The translations under genes and the position numbers were made by a program. The notes beneath the pieces are model-generated. The model was not told the origin of the DNA and made no database searches. It worked only from the letters and a program-made list of their open reading frames with translations. Below, piece by piece: positions 44,432 through 53,083 of a DNA stretch of 64,000 bases (the first letter of the stretch is position 1; every line of letters starts with the position of its first letter). Source of the DNA: Planctomycetota bacterium (lineage in GTDB: Bacteria > Planctomycetota > UBA1135); contig QQUA01000002.1 in NCBI GenBank assembly GCA_008501825.1, positions 420,695 to 484,694 of the forward strand. Direction: 5' to 3'.

Positions 44432-46204
44432 ATGGGTACCCTTCGCGTTTGCCTTCACCCTTTCTTTGTACTGCTCCTGACGCTTATGGCAAGCCTCCAG
44501 GGCAGCGTTTTGCTCGGCCAAGAGCCGGCTACAGGCTCCTTGGCAGGATCATGGGTCGGAGACTTGAAAGCCGGAAACCAAACCCTGCGGCCGGTTTTTC
44601 GGGTAATCCCAGACGGCGAAGGCGGATGGAAGGCCACCGTCGATGATGAAGTACAAAGGTTTTACGGCCTCCCGGTTAGCTTGGCCCAGGTAGAGGCCGA
44701 CGGCACCGTTCGCCTGGAAGTCGCCATGACCGCCGGTACCTTTAGCGGTAAGTTCACCGAAGACGGCAACGGCCTCGAAGGCACGTGGAAACAACGGGGG
44801 GGCGAATTTCCTCTTTCCCTGGAACGGACCGACGATTTGCCGGCCGTTTCAAAAGAAGTCGCCGGTTCCCTGGCCGGTCATTGGAAGGGCTTGCTGCAAG
44901 TTTCGGGAGTGGAACTCCGATTGGTTCTGAATCTCGAATCGCCAAGCACGGGCGGCTTGGAAGGGACCCTGGATAGCCCCGATCAAGGCGCCAACGGCAT
45001 TCCGATTTCCAGAGTGGACGCTTTGGAAGGCAAGCAGGTGCGGATTTGCGTCGGAGCGGTTTTGGCCAACTTCGTCGGAGAACTTCAAGATCCCGACACC
45101 TTCAAGGTCCACATGTTTCAAGGAGGCGGACGCTTTCCGCTCACTATGAAACGAGTGGAGCAAGTGGAAGCCTTGCCCAGACCGCAAACGCCGAAAGCTC
45201 CTTTCCCCTACTCCATTCATGAAGTCGAATATCAAAATGAAGTCGGCGGAATCACTTTGGCCGGCACTTTGACCGTACCCAATGGCGAAGGACCTTTCCC
45301 GGCGGTTTTGCTGATTACCGGTTCCGGTGCCCAAGATCGGGATGAAACCATTTTCGAGCACAAACCCTTCTGGGTGATCGCCGATCACCTGAGTCGCGCC
45401 GGCATTGCCGCTTTGCGCGTGGACGACCGCGGGGTGGGCGGTTCCAGCGGCGGTGAAACCGCGGCCACCAGCGCCGATTTGGCTACCGACGTAGCCGCTG
45501 GTGTGGCCTTCTTGCGCCAGCGCCCAAAAATCGATCCGAAACGTATCGGCCTCATCGGCCATAGTGAGGGCGGCTTAATCGCTCCGATGGTGGCGGCTGA
45601 AGATGCTCAAATCGCATTCCTGGTATTGCTCGCCGGCCCGGGAACCACCGGACGCCAAATCTTGGTGGACCAAACCGAGCTGATCGGCCGGGCCGCCGGC
45701 ACTGAAGAAAGCATGTTGAAAGAAAACCGCCGCTTGCAAAACTTGCTTTTCGATTTGATTCTCGATGAAAACCTGGACCCGGCCGAGGCGGAAAAACAAA
45801 TGATTGCCGCGATGAAGAGCAGTCCGGCGTACGCCGGGCAGGAAGCAGAGGAAGCGGCCATCGAACGAGCTTTGGGCATTCTGCGTTCTCCCTGGATGCG
45901 CTATTTCCTCGCCCACGACCCGGTCCCGGTGTTGGAAAAAGTGAAGTGTCCGGTCTTGGCTCTGAACGGCACCCTCGACCTTCAAGTCCCTTTTGAGGCC
46001 AATCTTGCCGGAATCGCCGAGGCTCTGGAACGGGGTGGCAATTCAGATTTCCTAACCACCGCTTGGCCGAAGTTGAATCACCTGTTTCAACACGCGGAAA
46101 CCGGGTTGGTTACCGAGTACGGCAAGATCGAAGAAACCTTCGCTCCGCAAGTCCTGGAACAGATGACGGATTGGATTCAGAAACGAATTCAGGCCAAAGA
46201 TTAG
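44432..46204 (+). CDS. Secreted alpha/beta hydrolase with N-terminal beta domains
   Basis: 590 residues from ATG 44432. A signal peptide (VCLHPFFVLLLTLMASLQG) precedes two similar lipocalin-like beta modules: GSLAGSWVGDLKAG...GTFSGKFTEDGNGLEGTW and GSLAGHWKGLLQVSG...GGLEGTLDSPDQGANGIP. The hydrolase domain follows: AVLLITGSGAQDRDE, LRVDDRGVGGSSGG, the nucleophile elbow IGLIGHSEGG, the acid in LALNGTLDLQVP and the histidine in LNHLFQ. It would be a periplasmic esterase or peptidase-like enzyme; the substrate is unknown. Confidence 0.9.
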   Translation: MGTLRVCLHPFFVLLLTLMASLQGSVLLGQEPATGSLAGSWVGDLKAGNQTLRPVFRVIPDGEGGWKATVDDEVQRFYGLPVSLAQVEADGTVRLEVAMTAGTFSGKFTEDGNGLEGTWKQRGGEFPLSLERTDDLPAVSKEVAGSLAGHWKGLLQVSGVELRLVLNLESPSTGGLEGTLDSPDQGANGIPISRVDALEGKQVRICVGAVLANFVGELQDPDTFKVHMFQGGGRFPLTMKRVEQVEALPRPQTPKAPFPYSIHEVEYQNEVGGITLAGTLTVPNGEGPFPAVLLITGSGAQDRDETIFEHKPFWVIADHLSRAGIAALRVDDRGVGGSSGGETAATSADLATDVAAGVAFLRQRPKIDPKRIGLIGHSEGGLIAPMVAAEDAQIAFLVLLAGPGTTGRQILVDQTELIGRAAGTEESMLKENRRLQNLLFDLILDENLDPAEAEKQMIAAMKSSPAYAGQEAEEAAIERALGILRSPWMRYFLAHDPVPVLEKVKCPVLALNGTLDLQVPFEANLAGIAEALERGGNSDFLTTAWPKLNHLFQHAETGLVTEYGKIEETFAPQVLEQMTDWIQKRIQAKD

Positions 46205-46216
46205 AGCGATTCGCCC

Positions 46217-47665
46217 TTAGGGATCCAGGACCAAAGCCACCGGCTGGGAAGCAAAATCCCATGGTTGGCTCAGGCCATAGGCAAAGTGCAGCACCCTGCC
46301 AGCCCAATGCGAACCCACCGGGGGCAAATGGAATTGGGCCATGGCTTGTCCCTGACCGTCCAAGGTGCCCTGGAAGCCAGGGAAAGTTGGGAGACCGGCC
46401 TGCCAGTAGCTCAGTTCCATGAAGGCGTCCCGATTCAAGGGCAAGGTGACCGAACCTCCGGGCAACTGCAAACCGGGATCGGTCCCCGAAGCGCTGCCGA
46501 CCAACACGTAGGCCCGGCCAGCGTTGCCGGCGCCGGCTTTGACCTGCAAATTGAGCACGCCACCGGTAGTCACGGAAAGGTTTGCAACGTCGCCGGCCAA
46601 GAACAACTGCCTCAGGTAGCGATCGTACTCGCTAGCGAATTCTTCTCCATTCCACATGTCCCAATTGATCGACCAAGTCATCAAGCCTCGAAACCCGGGA
46701 TAGCCGTTCGGATTGGCCAATTGATATTGGCCGCCGAAACTGGACCCGAGATAAAGATAATCCAAGGCTAAGGTGACGGTCGCCGGTGGCGTGTAGCCAC
46801 TTCCTGCGGCAAGAGGAGAGGCCGGCAAACCGATGGCCACTTGATCGGATCGAAACGGCGGGAAAAAGCCTCCTCCGGCGACATCGAATCCAGCAAGCAA
46901 ACTTTCCGCCATGGCCACGTGAAAGTCCGCCGTTCCGGGTGTATAGATTTGGCCATCTCGCCCGAACATGGTGCCGCTGTTGTAGTGCTGCACGTGGACG
47001 TAATCCAACTCATCGCGCAAAGCGTCCAACACCGGCAAATACGCGCCCCATACTCCTCCGTAGCTTCCGTAGCCTCCTTGAACGAAGGCGGTTTCAGGGG
47101 CGGCGCTGAGCAAAGTCTCGACGGGAAGCTGAGCCATGACCGCTTGCATTCCCTGGATGAAGTGCACGATTCGAGGCGTAATGGGGTTTCTGAAATCCAC
47201 GTCCCCCGGCTCCAGCTCCAGGGAGGAGCCTTCCAAATCGATATCCACGCCGTCGAAGCCCCAAGTTTGCACGATGTTCAACAGAGAAGCGACGAACAGG
47301 GCTTCATCGGCGGCATTTTGAATCTGAATCGGATCGGCACCGCCGCCGATGGAAATGAGGACTTTTCGGCCGGATGCCTGCAAACTTTGCACATCGGCCA
47401 GAAAATCCATCGAGTTTGGATAAATCGCCGGAGTCGGGTGAAACTCCAAGTCGGCCCCCAAAGGGGTGGACGGTACCGCAAAGGCCACGTTGACGACGTC
47501 AAATTCCACCGGCAAATCAATCAACCTCGGGGCGTTCGGATAAGCCCAGTTGTGCCAATAGCCCACCAGAATTCGGTCGGCGAGCTCTTGGCCGTGAATC
47601 GGCCCCATGGCCGAAAGCCAAAGACTCGCGGCTATGCACCAGGTTCGAACAGCGGAAAACTTCAT
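46217..47665 (-). CDS. Secreted GH18 chitinase
   Basis: 482 residues. The signal peptide ends near PIHGQ. The TIM barrel starts ILVGYWHNWAYP and has KVLISIGGG (about 101-109) and the catalytic DGVDIDLE motif (Asp138, Asp141, Asp143, Glu145), then YVHVQHYN and GLMTWSINWD. All catalytic residues are intact. It should hydrolyse beta-1,4-GlcNAc bonds by the substrate-assisted mechanism. The last 120 residues form a separate beta module (AYVLVGSASG ... VALVLDP), resembling those of the neighbouring lectin proteins. It starts one base after the LPMO stop and is co-transcribed. Confidence 0.95.
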   Translation of the reverse strand: MKFSAVRTWCIAASLWLSAMGPIHGQELADRILVGYWHNWAYPNAPRLIDLPVEFDVVNVAFAVPSTPLGADLEFHPTPAIYPNSMDFLADVQSLQASGRKVLISIGGGADPIQIQNAADEALFVASLLNIVQTWGFDGVDIDLEGSSLELEPGDVDFRNPITPRIVHFIQGMQAVMAQLPVETLLSAAPETAFVQGGYGSYGGVWGAYLPVLDALRDELDYVHVQHYNSGTMFGRDGQIYTPGTADFHVAMAESLLAGFDVAGGGFFPPFRSDQVAIGLPASPLAAGSGYTPPATVTLALDYLYLGSSFGGQYQLANPNGYPGFRGLMTWSINWDMWNGEEFASEYDRYLRQLFLAGDVANLSVTTGGVLNLQVKAGAGNAGRAYVLVGSASGTDPGLQLPGGSVTLPLNRDAFMELSYWQAGLPTFPGFQGTLDGQGQAMAQFHLPPVGSHWAGRVLHFAYGLSQPWDFASQPVALVLDP

Positions 47666-47666
47666 C

Positions 47667-48824
47667 TCAAGGCACCACGTGCAATACGTGAACGTCGGTC
47701 GAGGCGTAGGCGCCGTTTAATGCACTGGCACTGAAAACTCCACCTTGGAACAGAAAGGTCCTCCCGACGGAGGAAACCGGAAGAGGCCAGGAAACGGCAT
47801 CTCCTCCTGCCGACAGCGTTCCGCCGGGCAAGATGGAAACATCCTCGACAGGATGAAGATAGACGTCCGGCAAGCCGAACAAGGAATCCAAGGTATCGCC
47901 CGGCAGAAGTTCACGAGCCAAAAACACCCGGGGTTGGCCAACAAAACTGCCTCCGGGAGAGCTCAATTCCACCGTCCAAACCTGGCCGTTCGATACGGTC
48001 TTTTCATCAGCCGGCGGGGCACTGCTGAGCACGCCGTTGGTTCCTGAAGACAGAATCAAATCGTCATTCGAGCCTGGATAGAGAGCTTTCGGCGGTTGCA
48101 CTTCGATATCGGAAGTGGAAAAGAAGGCTTCTCCTGCCGGATCGTCTCGTTGCCAAATGACGTACAAAACGTGGTGGCCGCTTCGATCTCGTGGAATGGT
48201 CAAGTCGAAGGTGTAGTGAGAAGCCGCCAAAGTGGCTTGGGGGCGTCCGAGGAATTCCATCTGCTCCCAAGTCAGCGGCATATTCGGATTCCAATCAGCC
48301 TTGGTCATCCACACATCCCAGACCGAAGGATCGTGGGGAGCGGTAGCTAAAAAATCAACCGTGATGGTCTCACCGGCTACGACCGGAGTTTTCGGCCAAT
48401 CCGGGCTGACTTGATCCAAGCCCATGTAGGTCCGCGGGTATTCGTTGGAGTTCGGATCTACCCTTCCGGCACTTCCCAACTGACCATCCGGAATCCAAGG
48501 CGAGTAGTCGAAGCCGGGAGGCAATCCCGCCTGCACCGCGGCCGGGATCATTCGGGACACTTCATTCCAGGTGTAGTAGGACAAAGTGCCGTCCATGGCC
48601 ACCGCATTGGCGGCCAGTTGAAAACTGGGGTTGTCCGGATTGGATTGGTAAATCCGGTACACCCGGCTTTCCGGGTAAACCACCGTACCGTGGCTGAAAC
48701 CGTTTGCGGCCAGCAGACCGGCGACCAGGACCACGCGGGCGGCTTTCCAGTACCCGGGTTTTCGAAAAGAAAGGAAGGGCAACGAGTGCCTTCCCAAAGC
48801 AGTACAAGAGAGGGGGGGATTCAT
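47667..48824 (-). CDS. AA10 lytic polysaccharide monooxygenase (chitin-active type)
   Basis: 385 residues from ATG 48824. The signal peptide ends ANGFS, leaving His45 as the mature N-terminus (HGTVVYPESRVYR). Second copper ligand: His164 in TAPHDPSVWDVW. The axial position is Phe in GEAFFSTSDIEV. The pattern matches AA10 enzymes that cleave chitin oxidatively with copper and peroxide or O2. About 145 residues follow the catalytic domain and end in a beta module. Followed directly by the GH18 gene, it forms a complete chitin-attack pair: the oxidase opens crystalline chain ends for the hydrolase. Confidence 0.94.
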   Translation of the reverse strand: MNPPLSCTALGRHSLPFLSFRKPGYWKAARVVLVAGLLAANGFSHGTVVYPESRVYRIYQSNPDNPSFQLAANAVAMDGTLSYYTWNEVSRMIPAAVQAGLPPGFDYSPWIPDGQLGSAGRVDPNSNEYPRTYMGLDQVSPDWPKTPVVAGETITVDFLATAPHDPSVWDVWMTKADWNPNMPLTWEQMEFLGRPQATLAASHYTFDLTIPRDRSGHHVLYVIWQRDDPAGEAFFSTSDIEVQPPKALYPGSNDDLILSSGTNGVLSSAPPADEKTVSNGQVWTVELSSPGGSFVGQPRVFLARELLPGDTLDSLFGLPDVYLHPVEDVSILPGGTLSAGGDAVSWPLPVSSVGRTFLFQGGVFSASALNGAYASTDVHVLHVVP

Positions 48825-48943
48825 GCTTCTGAGGGGATTGCTTTGTAACAATAAGTCCAAGCTTGACAAGAGCTTGAACCAAATTTCCGCTGCCCGACCC
48901 CCGAGGCTTGGTGGCCACGGAATACACTTCCCCCTTTTATGGA

Positions 48944-49004
48944 GTGGCCCGAAAATTCGGTTTTGGGAAATTTTTTTCTGAAAAATTTTTTTGGAGAAAT
49001 CTTT
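48944..49004. promoter_or_regulatory. Conserved AT-rich leader element, copy 1
   Basis: GTGGCC at 48944-48949 is followed by a 44-base block (48961-49004) starting TTTTGGGAAA and ending TTGGAGAAATCTTT. It matches the block before the second lectin gene at 37 of 44 positions. The A/T runs suggest bent DNA or an UP-type element. It lies in the 290-base divergent region between the LPMO operon and lectin gene 1, which otherwise shows no gene. Confidence 0.55.
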
Positions 49005-49114
49005 AGCCCGGATTCAGTTTCGGATCGCCAATTCCTTACGCGACGGGCGACGCAGCTTGGTTAGCTTGGCGGGAACGGAAATTCTCCGGCAGAGTCCGGC
49101 TCCCTTCGATTCCC

Positions 49115-50317
49115 ATGGAAATCATTCTCAGCCTTTTCCTTGTCGCAGCTCCCTGCCCCCAAAGCGCCGCTTTGCATCAAGAGTTCGCCATCGGGCTAAT
49201 GCCGCCTTCTGGTTGGGAAGTCCAAAACCAAGGAAGTGCAGCGAGTTGGATTCCTGAATTCGGAATCCTGGACGGCTGGCATCTGACTCATCCGTCCTCC
49301 GCCGGACCCAGCGACAGCCGCATCATTTCGCCGAGCTTCAGCCTGGCCGGCAAAACATCAGCATGGTTGCATTTCCAGCAATTTGTCGGGAATGCTGCGG
49401 CCCGGGAAGAACATCGAATCGAAATCAGTTTGGACGGCGGTCAAAGTTTCGCTTTGGTCCGAAGAGACGACGCACAGGACGGAATCAGCTCGTTGAGCCT
49501 GAATTTGAATCCATGGCTTGGATACACGAACGTCCGGCTTGCATTCCGTTATCGAGGAGAATCCGGTTCCATTTGGTCCATTGATCAGGTGTTGGTTTGG
49601 GACCATGAAAAGCCACCGCCTCGAGTCCTGCAATCGGTGTTTCGGGAAACCAGCGGCAAACTTTATCGCTTGCTGGATCAAGCGGAGTGGATTCTGGCCG
49701 GACAAACGGCTGAACTTCTAGGCGGCACTTTGGCTTACGTCGGCAGCGAGGAAGAAAACGATTGGATCCGGTCCACCTTCAGTGAGAACTTGGCCCCTAG
49801 GATCTGGCTTGGCTATACCGATGCTCTTCGAGAAGGTGAATGGAGATGGTTAAACGGCAGGCCCACGCAATTCACCAACTGGGTCGAAGATCAGCCGGAC
49901 GATAAGGGCGGTCAAGATTTCTGCCGCATGAATCAAAATGGGAAGTGGGCGGACACCGGGACTCGCCAACAGCATCATGGGGCGGTAGAAATTTTCCCTC
50001 TACATCCCACTTTGTTCGTTTCCGAGTTCAAAGCAGGAACCGAGGCTTGGATTGGAGCCGGTGGCTTCCATCCAAGCAAAACGGTGATTTTAGCCTACTC
50101 AGTGAACGGCCCCGGGCCATTGGATAGTTCATGGGGAACGGTATTCCTCAGTCCGCCCATTGCCCCCCTCGGGGCGATGCCAGCCAATGCCTTCGGTCAG
50201 GCGAACTGGCGGTTTTTTATTCCCATGGAATGGCAGGATGAATTCATCTGGATGCAGGCATTGCAAGCTCAATCCAACAGTTTGAGCAATCCAGTCGCCG
50301 TAAGAGTGTCTCGCTAA
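49115..50317 (+). CDS. Secreted C-type-lectin-like protein, copy 1
   Basis: 400 residues. A short signal peptide (IILSLFLVAAPCPQSAA) is followed by a MAM-like beta domain of about 150 residues: GILDGWHLTHPSSAGPSDSR, AWLHFQQFVGN, VRLAFRYRGESGSIWSIDQVLVWD. A C-type lectin domain follows at about 170-295: KLYRLLDQAEWILAGQTAELLGGTLA, IWLGYTDALREGEWRWLNG and the sugar-site-like DQPDDKGGQDFC with GKWADTG. Only one cysteine of the canonical set is present. A 100-residue beta module ends the protein. Its paralogue is directly downstream. A role in binding chitin or cell-surface glycans is inferred from the divergent LPMO/chitinase operon. Confidence 0.88.
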   Translation: MEIILSLFLVAAPCPQSAALHQEFAIGLMPPSGWEVQNQGSAASWIPEFGILDGWHLTHPSSAGPSDSRIISPSFSLAGKTSAWLHFQQFVGNAAAREEHRIEISLDGGQSFALVRRDDAQDGISSLSLNLNPWLGYTNVRLAFRYRGESGSIWSIDQVLVWDHEKPPPRVLQSVFRETSGKLYRLLDQAEWILAGQTAELLGGTLAYVGSEEENDWIRSTFSENLAPRIWLGYTDALREGEWRWLNGRPTQFTNWVEDQPDDKGGQDFCRMNQNGKWADTGTRQQHHGAVEIFPLHPTLFVSEFKAGTEAWIGAGGFHPSKTVILAYSVNGPGPLDSSWGTVFLSPPIAPLGAMPANAFGQANWRFFIPMEWQDEFIWMQALQAQSNSLSNPVAVRVSR

Positions 50318-50394
50318 AGAAACCTAAAGTCATGGCTTACGAGCATCATCTTGCATTTCGGCGTTGAACATTATGAGCCTCCCCCCTCCTCTCT

Positions 50395-50455
50395 GTGGCC
50401 AGCTTAAATCGTTTTGGGAAAAATCTTTTCAAAAAACTTTTTTGGAGAAATCTTT
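50395..50455. promoter_or_regulatory. Conserved AT-rich leader element, copy 2
   Basis: GTGGCC at 50395-50400 precedes the 44-base block at 50412-50455, in the same order as copy 1 and at nearly the same distance from the start codon (138 bases against 111). No terminator is evident after lectin gene 1, so this may drive the second gene separately. Confidence 0.55.
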
Positions 50456-50592
50456 CCGTATTTTCCAAAAATTTATTTGAATCTGCTTTGTGAATCAAGC
50501 TTGAATCCGAGCTAGCTTGCATACCTGAACCTCCTACTTAAGCCTCCTTCCTAACGGCGACACTTCGCCTCCCCGAAAATTCACCCAAAAAC

Positions 50593-51789
50593 ATGATCCT
50601 GCTCGCAAGCCTTAGCTTAGCCGCCCTTCCGCAAGTCGCCCAAGTCTTTGAGGAATTTCCCATCGGCGTCATCCCTCCGGCAGGATGGGAAATGCGTGTT
50701 CAACATGGAACGCAGGGATGGAGCGCTGAATACGGCATTCTCGACGGCTGGCACGCAACTCACTTCGCCACTGGAGCGGCCAGCGACAGCCGATTGGTCA
50801 CGCCGAAATTCAGTTTGGCCGACCAAGAATCCGCCTGGCTGCATTTCCAACAATACGTAGGCAATTCGGTCAACCGCCAACATCACTACGTTGAAGTCAG
50901 TGTCGACAACGGCAATACCTTTCACGTCCTTTGGCAAGACCTGTCTCCGGATGGAAAAAGCGGCCAGAGCATCGACCTAAATCCCTGGATCGGCCATGAA
51001 AACGTCCGCATTGCCTTTCGCTATGTGGGCACCGCCGCTTCCATTTGGTCCATAGACCGAGTTTTGGTTTGGGAAGACTCGCAACCTCCTCCTCTCATTC
51101 GACGATCGGTGTATCAGCCCAATACCGGCAAGGTGTATCACTTATTGGAGTGGTCCAATTGGATCCGGGCTGAAAAAACGGCCCAGCTTCTCGGAGGCCA
51201 TTTAGCCAGCGTGAACAGCGCCGATGAGAACGATTGGATTCGAACTACTTTTCCCACCGGGGAAGCCAGTACGCTTTGGATCGGTTATACGGACGCGCAA
51301 GAAGAAGGCACCTGGCAATGGACCGACGGGGCTCAGTCTGGCTACACCAATTGGGATAGCGGGCAACCGGACGACAGCTCCGGACAGGATTTCTGCAGTA
51401 TGCGAAATTCCGGCCGCTGGCGCGATTACGGCCCTTCGAGCGGAGCTAATGGAGTCGTGGAATGGGATCCCTCGACCCCTACCCTATTCGCGTCCAAAGC
51501 GATCGCCGGTGGCACCGCAACCTTGGCCATGAGCGGCACCAATCCGCTGAGTCCGGTATACATCGCCTATTCCTTTTTCGGCCCGGGTCCGACCGTGAGC
51601 CCTTGGGGTGAATTGAATCTAAGTACCCCCATCCTGGCTTTCCCGCCGATGTTAAGCGGCTTTCATGGACAAGTCGCTTTGTACATCCCAATTCCGCCGG
51701 AATCTCTCGGCAAAAAACTATGGTTCCAAGGCCTGGAATTGCAGACTGGAATACTAACGAATCCGGTTGCCATTCAGGTGGAACCTTAA
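50593..51789 (+). CDS. Secreted C-type-lectin-like protein, copy 2
   Basis: 398 residues, a clear paralogue of the preceding protein over its whole length. The MAM-like part has GILDGWHATHFATGAASDSR and AWLHFQQYVGN. The lectin domain has KVYHLLEWSNWIRAEKTAQLLGGHLA, LWIGYTDAQEEGTWQWTDG and SGQPDDSSGQDFC. The QPD triplet is typical of galactose-type C-type lectins, although the usual disulfide cysteines are missing. A C-terminal beta module ends NPVAIQVEP. The start ATG has no Shine-Dalgarno. The gene is followed by a terminator. Confidence 0.88.
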   Translation: MILLASLSLAALPQVAQVFEEFPIGVIPPAGWEMRVQHGTQGWSAEYGILDGWHATHFATGAASDSRLVTPKFSLADQESAWLHFQQYVGNSVNRQHHYVEVSVDNGNTFHVLWQDLSPDGKSGQSIDLNPWIGHENVRIAFRYVGTAASIWSIDRVLVWEDSQPPPLIRRSVYQPNTGKVYHLLEWSNWIRAEKTAQLLGGHLASVNSADENDWIRTTFPTGEASTLWIGYTDAQEEGTWQWTDGAQSGYTNWDSGQPDDSSGQDFCSMRNSGRWRDYGPSSGANGVVEWDPSTPTLFASKAIAGGTATLAMSGTNPLSPVYIAYSFFGPGPTVSPWGELNLSTPILAFPPMLSGFHGQVALYIPIPPESLGKKLWFQGLELQTGILTNPVAIQVEP

Positions 51790-51811
51790 CCTCTCGTGGA
51801 GAAGGAACTTG

Positions 51812-51869
51812 GCCGGTCAGCGGGGTTCATGCCCCCAAAGACCGGCTGAGTTTCTTCGTTTCTTTTAGC
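51812..51869. terminator. Terminator between lectin gene 2 and the GluR0-like gene
   Basis: GCCGGTC (51812-51818) pairs with GACCGGC (51840-51846), and an inner GGGG/CCCC stem surrounds TTCAT. A T-rich run (TTTCTTCGTTTCTTTT) follows on the plus strand. It separates the two convergent genes. Confidence 0.75.
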
Positions 51870-51886
51870 TCACAGATTGGCTTCGA

Positions 51887-52984
51887 TCATTCCGAAGAGC
51901 CCATGTATTTGTACAAGGTATCTTCCCAGGCCGGATCCCCAACAGCCTCCAGCAACAGCCGATTGACGGGCTTGCGCAATTCGCTGTCCAAAGGCATGGC
52001 AATCGCATAGTCCTGACGCTCAAACAAGAAAGGTAAAACGTCGATTTGGTCCTGGTAGTCGGTCGAGGCCATGTAACGCAAAATTGGGGCATCGTATACA
52101 ACAGCCCGATATTGGCCGTCGGCCAAACCGTCCAAAGCCTGATCCAAGCTTTCCAATGCGGTGTAGGAAAGGCGTTCCCGTTGCAAATAATCTTCACTGG
52201 TTGAACTTCGCACACAGGCAATACGGCCCAATCCGGCTAGATCCTGAGGTCCGGAGATCGATGATTCCAACTGGGAAATCGTCAGGGTAGAGGCAATGGC
52301 GGCAGTCAAACCGGAAATCAAGATGATGCTCGCAAACATCCAGATTACGGCGACGAAACGACCGGCTCCGGTAGTCGGCGCCTTGTCTCCGTATCCGACG
52401 GTGGTCATGGTTACCGCCGACCACCAGAAGGCTGCTCCCAAGCCTTCCGAAGTACTTCCTCCAAACTGCTCCGGATTCTTCTTGCGCTCTAAGAGCCACA
52501 GCACGAAGCCACCCAGGAAAATTACCACGACCAGAGTGCCAACGGCTTGAAAGAAGCGAAAGGAAAGCAAGCTTTGAACTGCAGCCAGAATGCCCCCTCC
52601 CTCTTCAGCCGAAACGGCAATGCCCAAGCCGGAAGGATGGAAGGGATGACTAAAATCCACGACCTGCTCCCGTTCAGGAGTAACGGTTAAAGCGGCCACC
52701 GAAGCGTCCAAAGTCCCGTCCTGGAGTCCACTGATCAATTGGTCCAGGGGCAATTCCCGAAATTCAAACGGGCGGCCGAGTTTTTCAGCGATTCCTCGCC
52801 ATAAATCAATGCTGATTCCCTGCCACGGCCCATCTCCAACCTGAAAGGAAAAAGGAGCCGCCTGTTTGGTTCCGATGACCAGCGGCTTTGGCTCCTCCTG
52901 AGCCGTGAGAGTCGCGGCTGCGGCGAAGAGCCACGCGGTCAACAAGATAAAGGCACGAGAAGGGAGACCGGGGAGAGCAAGCAT
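51887..52984 (-). CDS. GluR0-like ligand-gated potassium channel (prokaryotic ionotropic glutamate receptor)
   Basis: 365 residues. A signal peptide ends near LTAQ. The ligand-binding domain is split: S1 at about 30-130 and S2 at about 240-360. S1 has the conserved arginine in TVTPEREQVVDFS (Arg105) that holds the amino-acid carboxylate in this family. S2 has VVYDAP (Asp298). Between them are M1 (about 146-165), a pore loop with the potassium filter TTVGYGD (195-200) and M2 (about 207-232). There is no M3, as in Synechocystis GluR0. It should be a tetrameric K+ channel opened by an amino acid. The next genes are also for ion homeostasis. Confidence 0.92.
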   Translation of the reverse strand: MLALPGLPSRAFILLTAWLFAAAATLTAQEEPKPLVIGTKQAAPFSFQVGDGPWQGISIDLWRGIAEKLGRPFEFRELPLDQLISGLQDGTLDASVAALTVTPEREQVVDFSHPFHPSGLGIAVSAEEGGGILAAVQSLLSFRFFQAVGTLVVVIFLGGFVLWLLERKKNPEQFGGSTSEGLGAAFWWSAVTMTTVGYGDKAPTTGAGRFVAVIWMFASIILISGLTAAIASTLTISQLESSISGPQDLAGLGRIACVRSSTSEDYLQRERLSYTALESLDQALDGLADGQYRAVVYDAPILRYMASTDYQDQIDVLPFLFERQDYAIAMPLDSELRKPVNRLLLEAVGDPAWEDTLYKYMGSSE

Positions 52985-53083
52985 GCCTCATTCCTAACCG
53001 GGCGCCCCCCTTTCGTCGAGGCCCGTGCCGGATCTTTCGATCCGAGCCAAGAAGGACTTTTTCCGTTCTCCAGGTTCAGCGCT

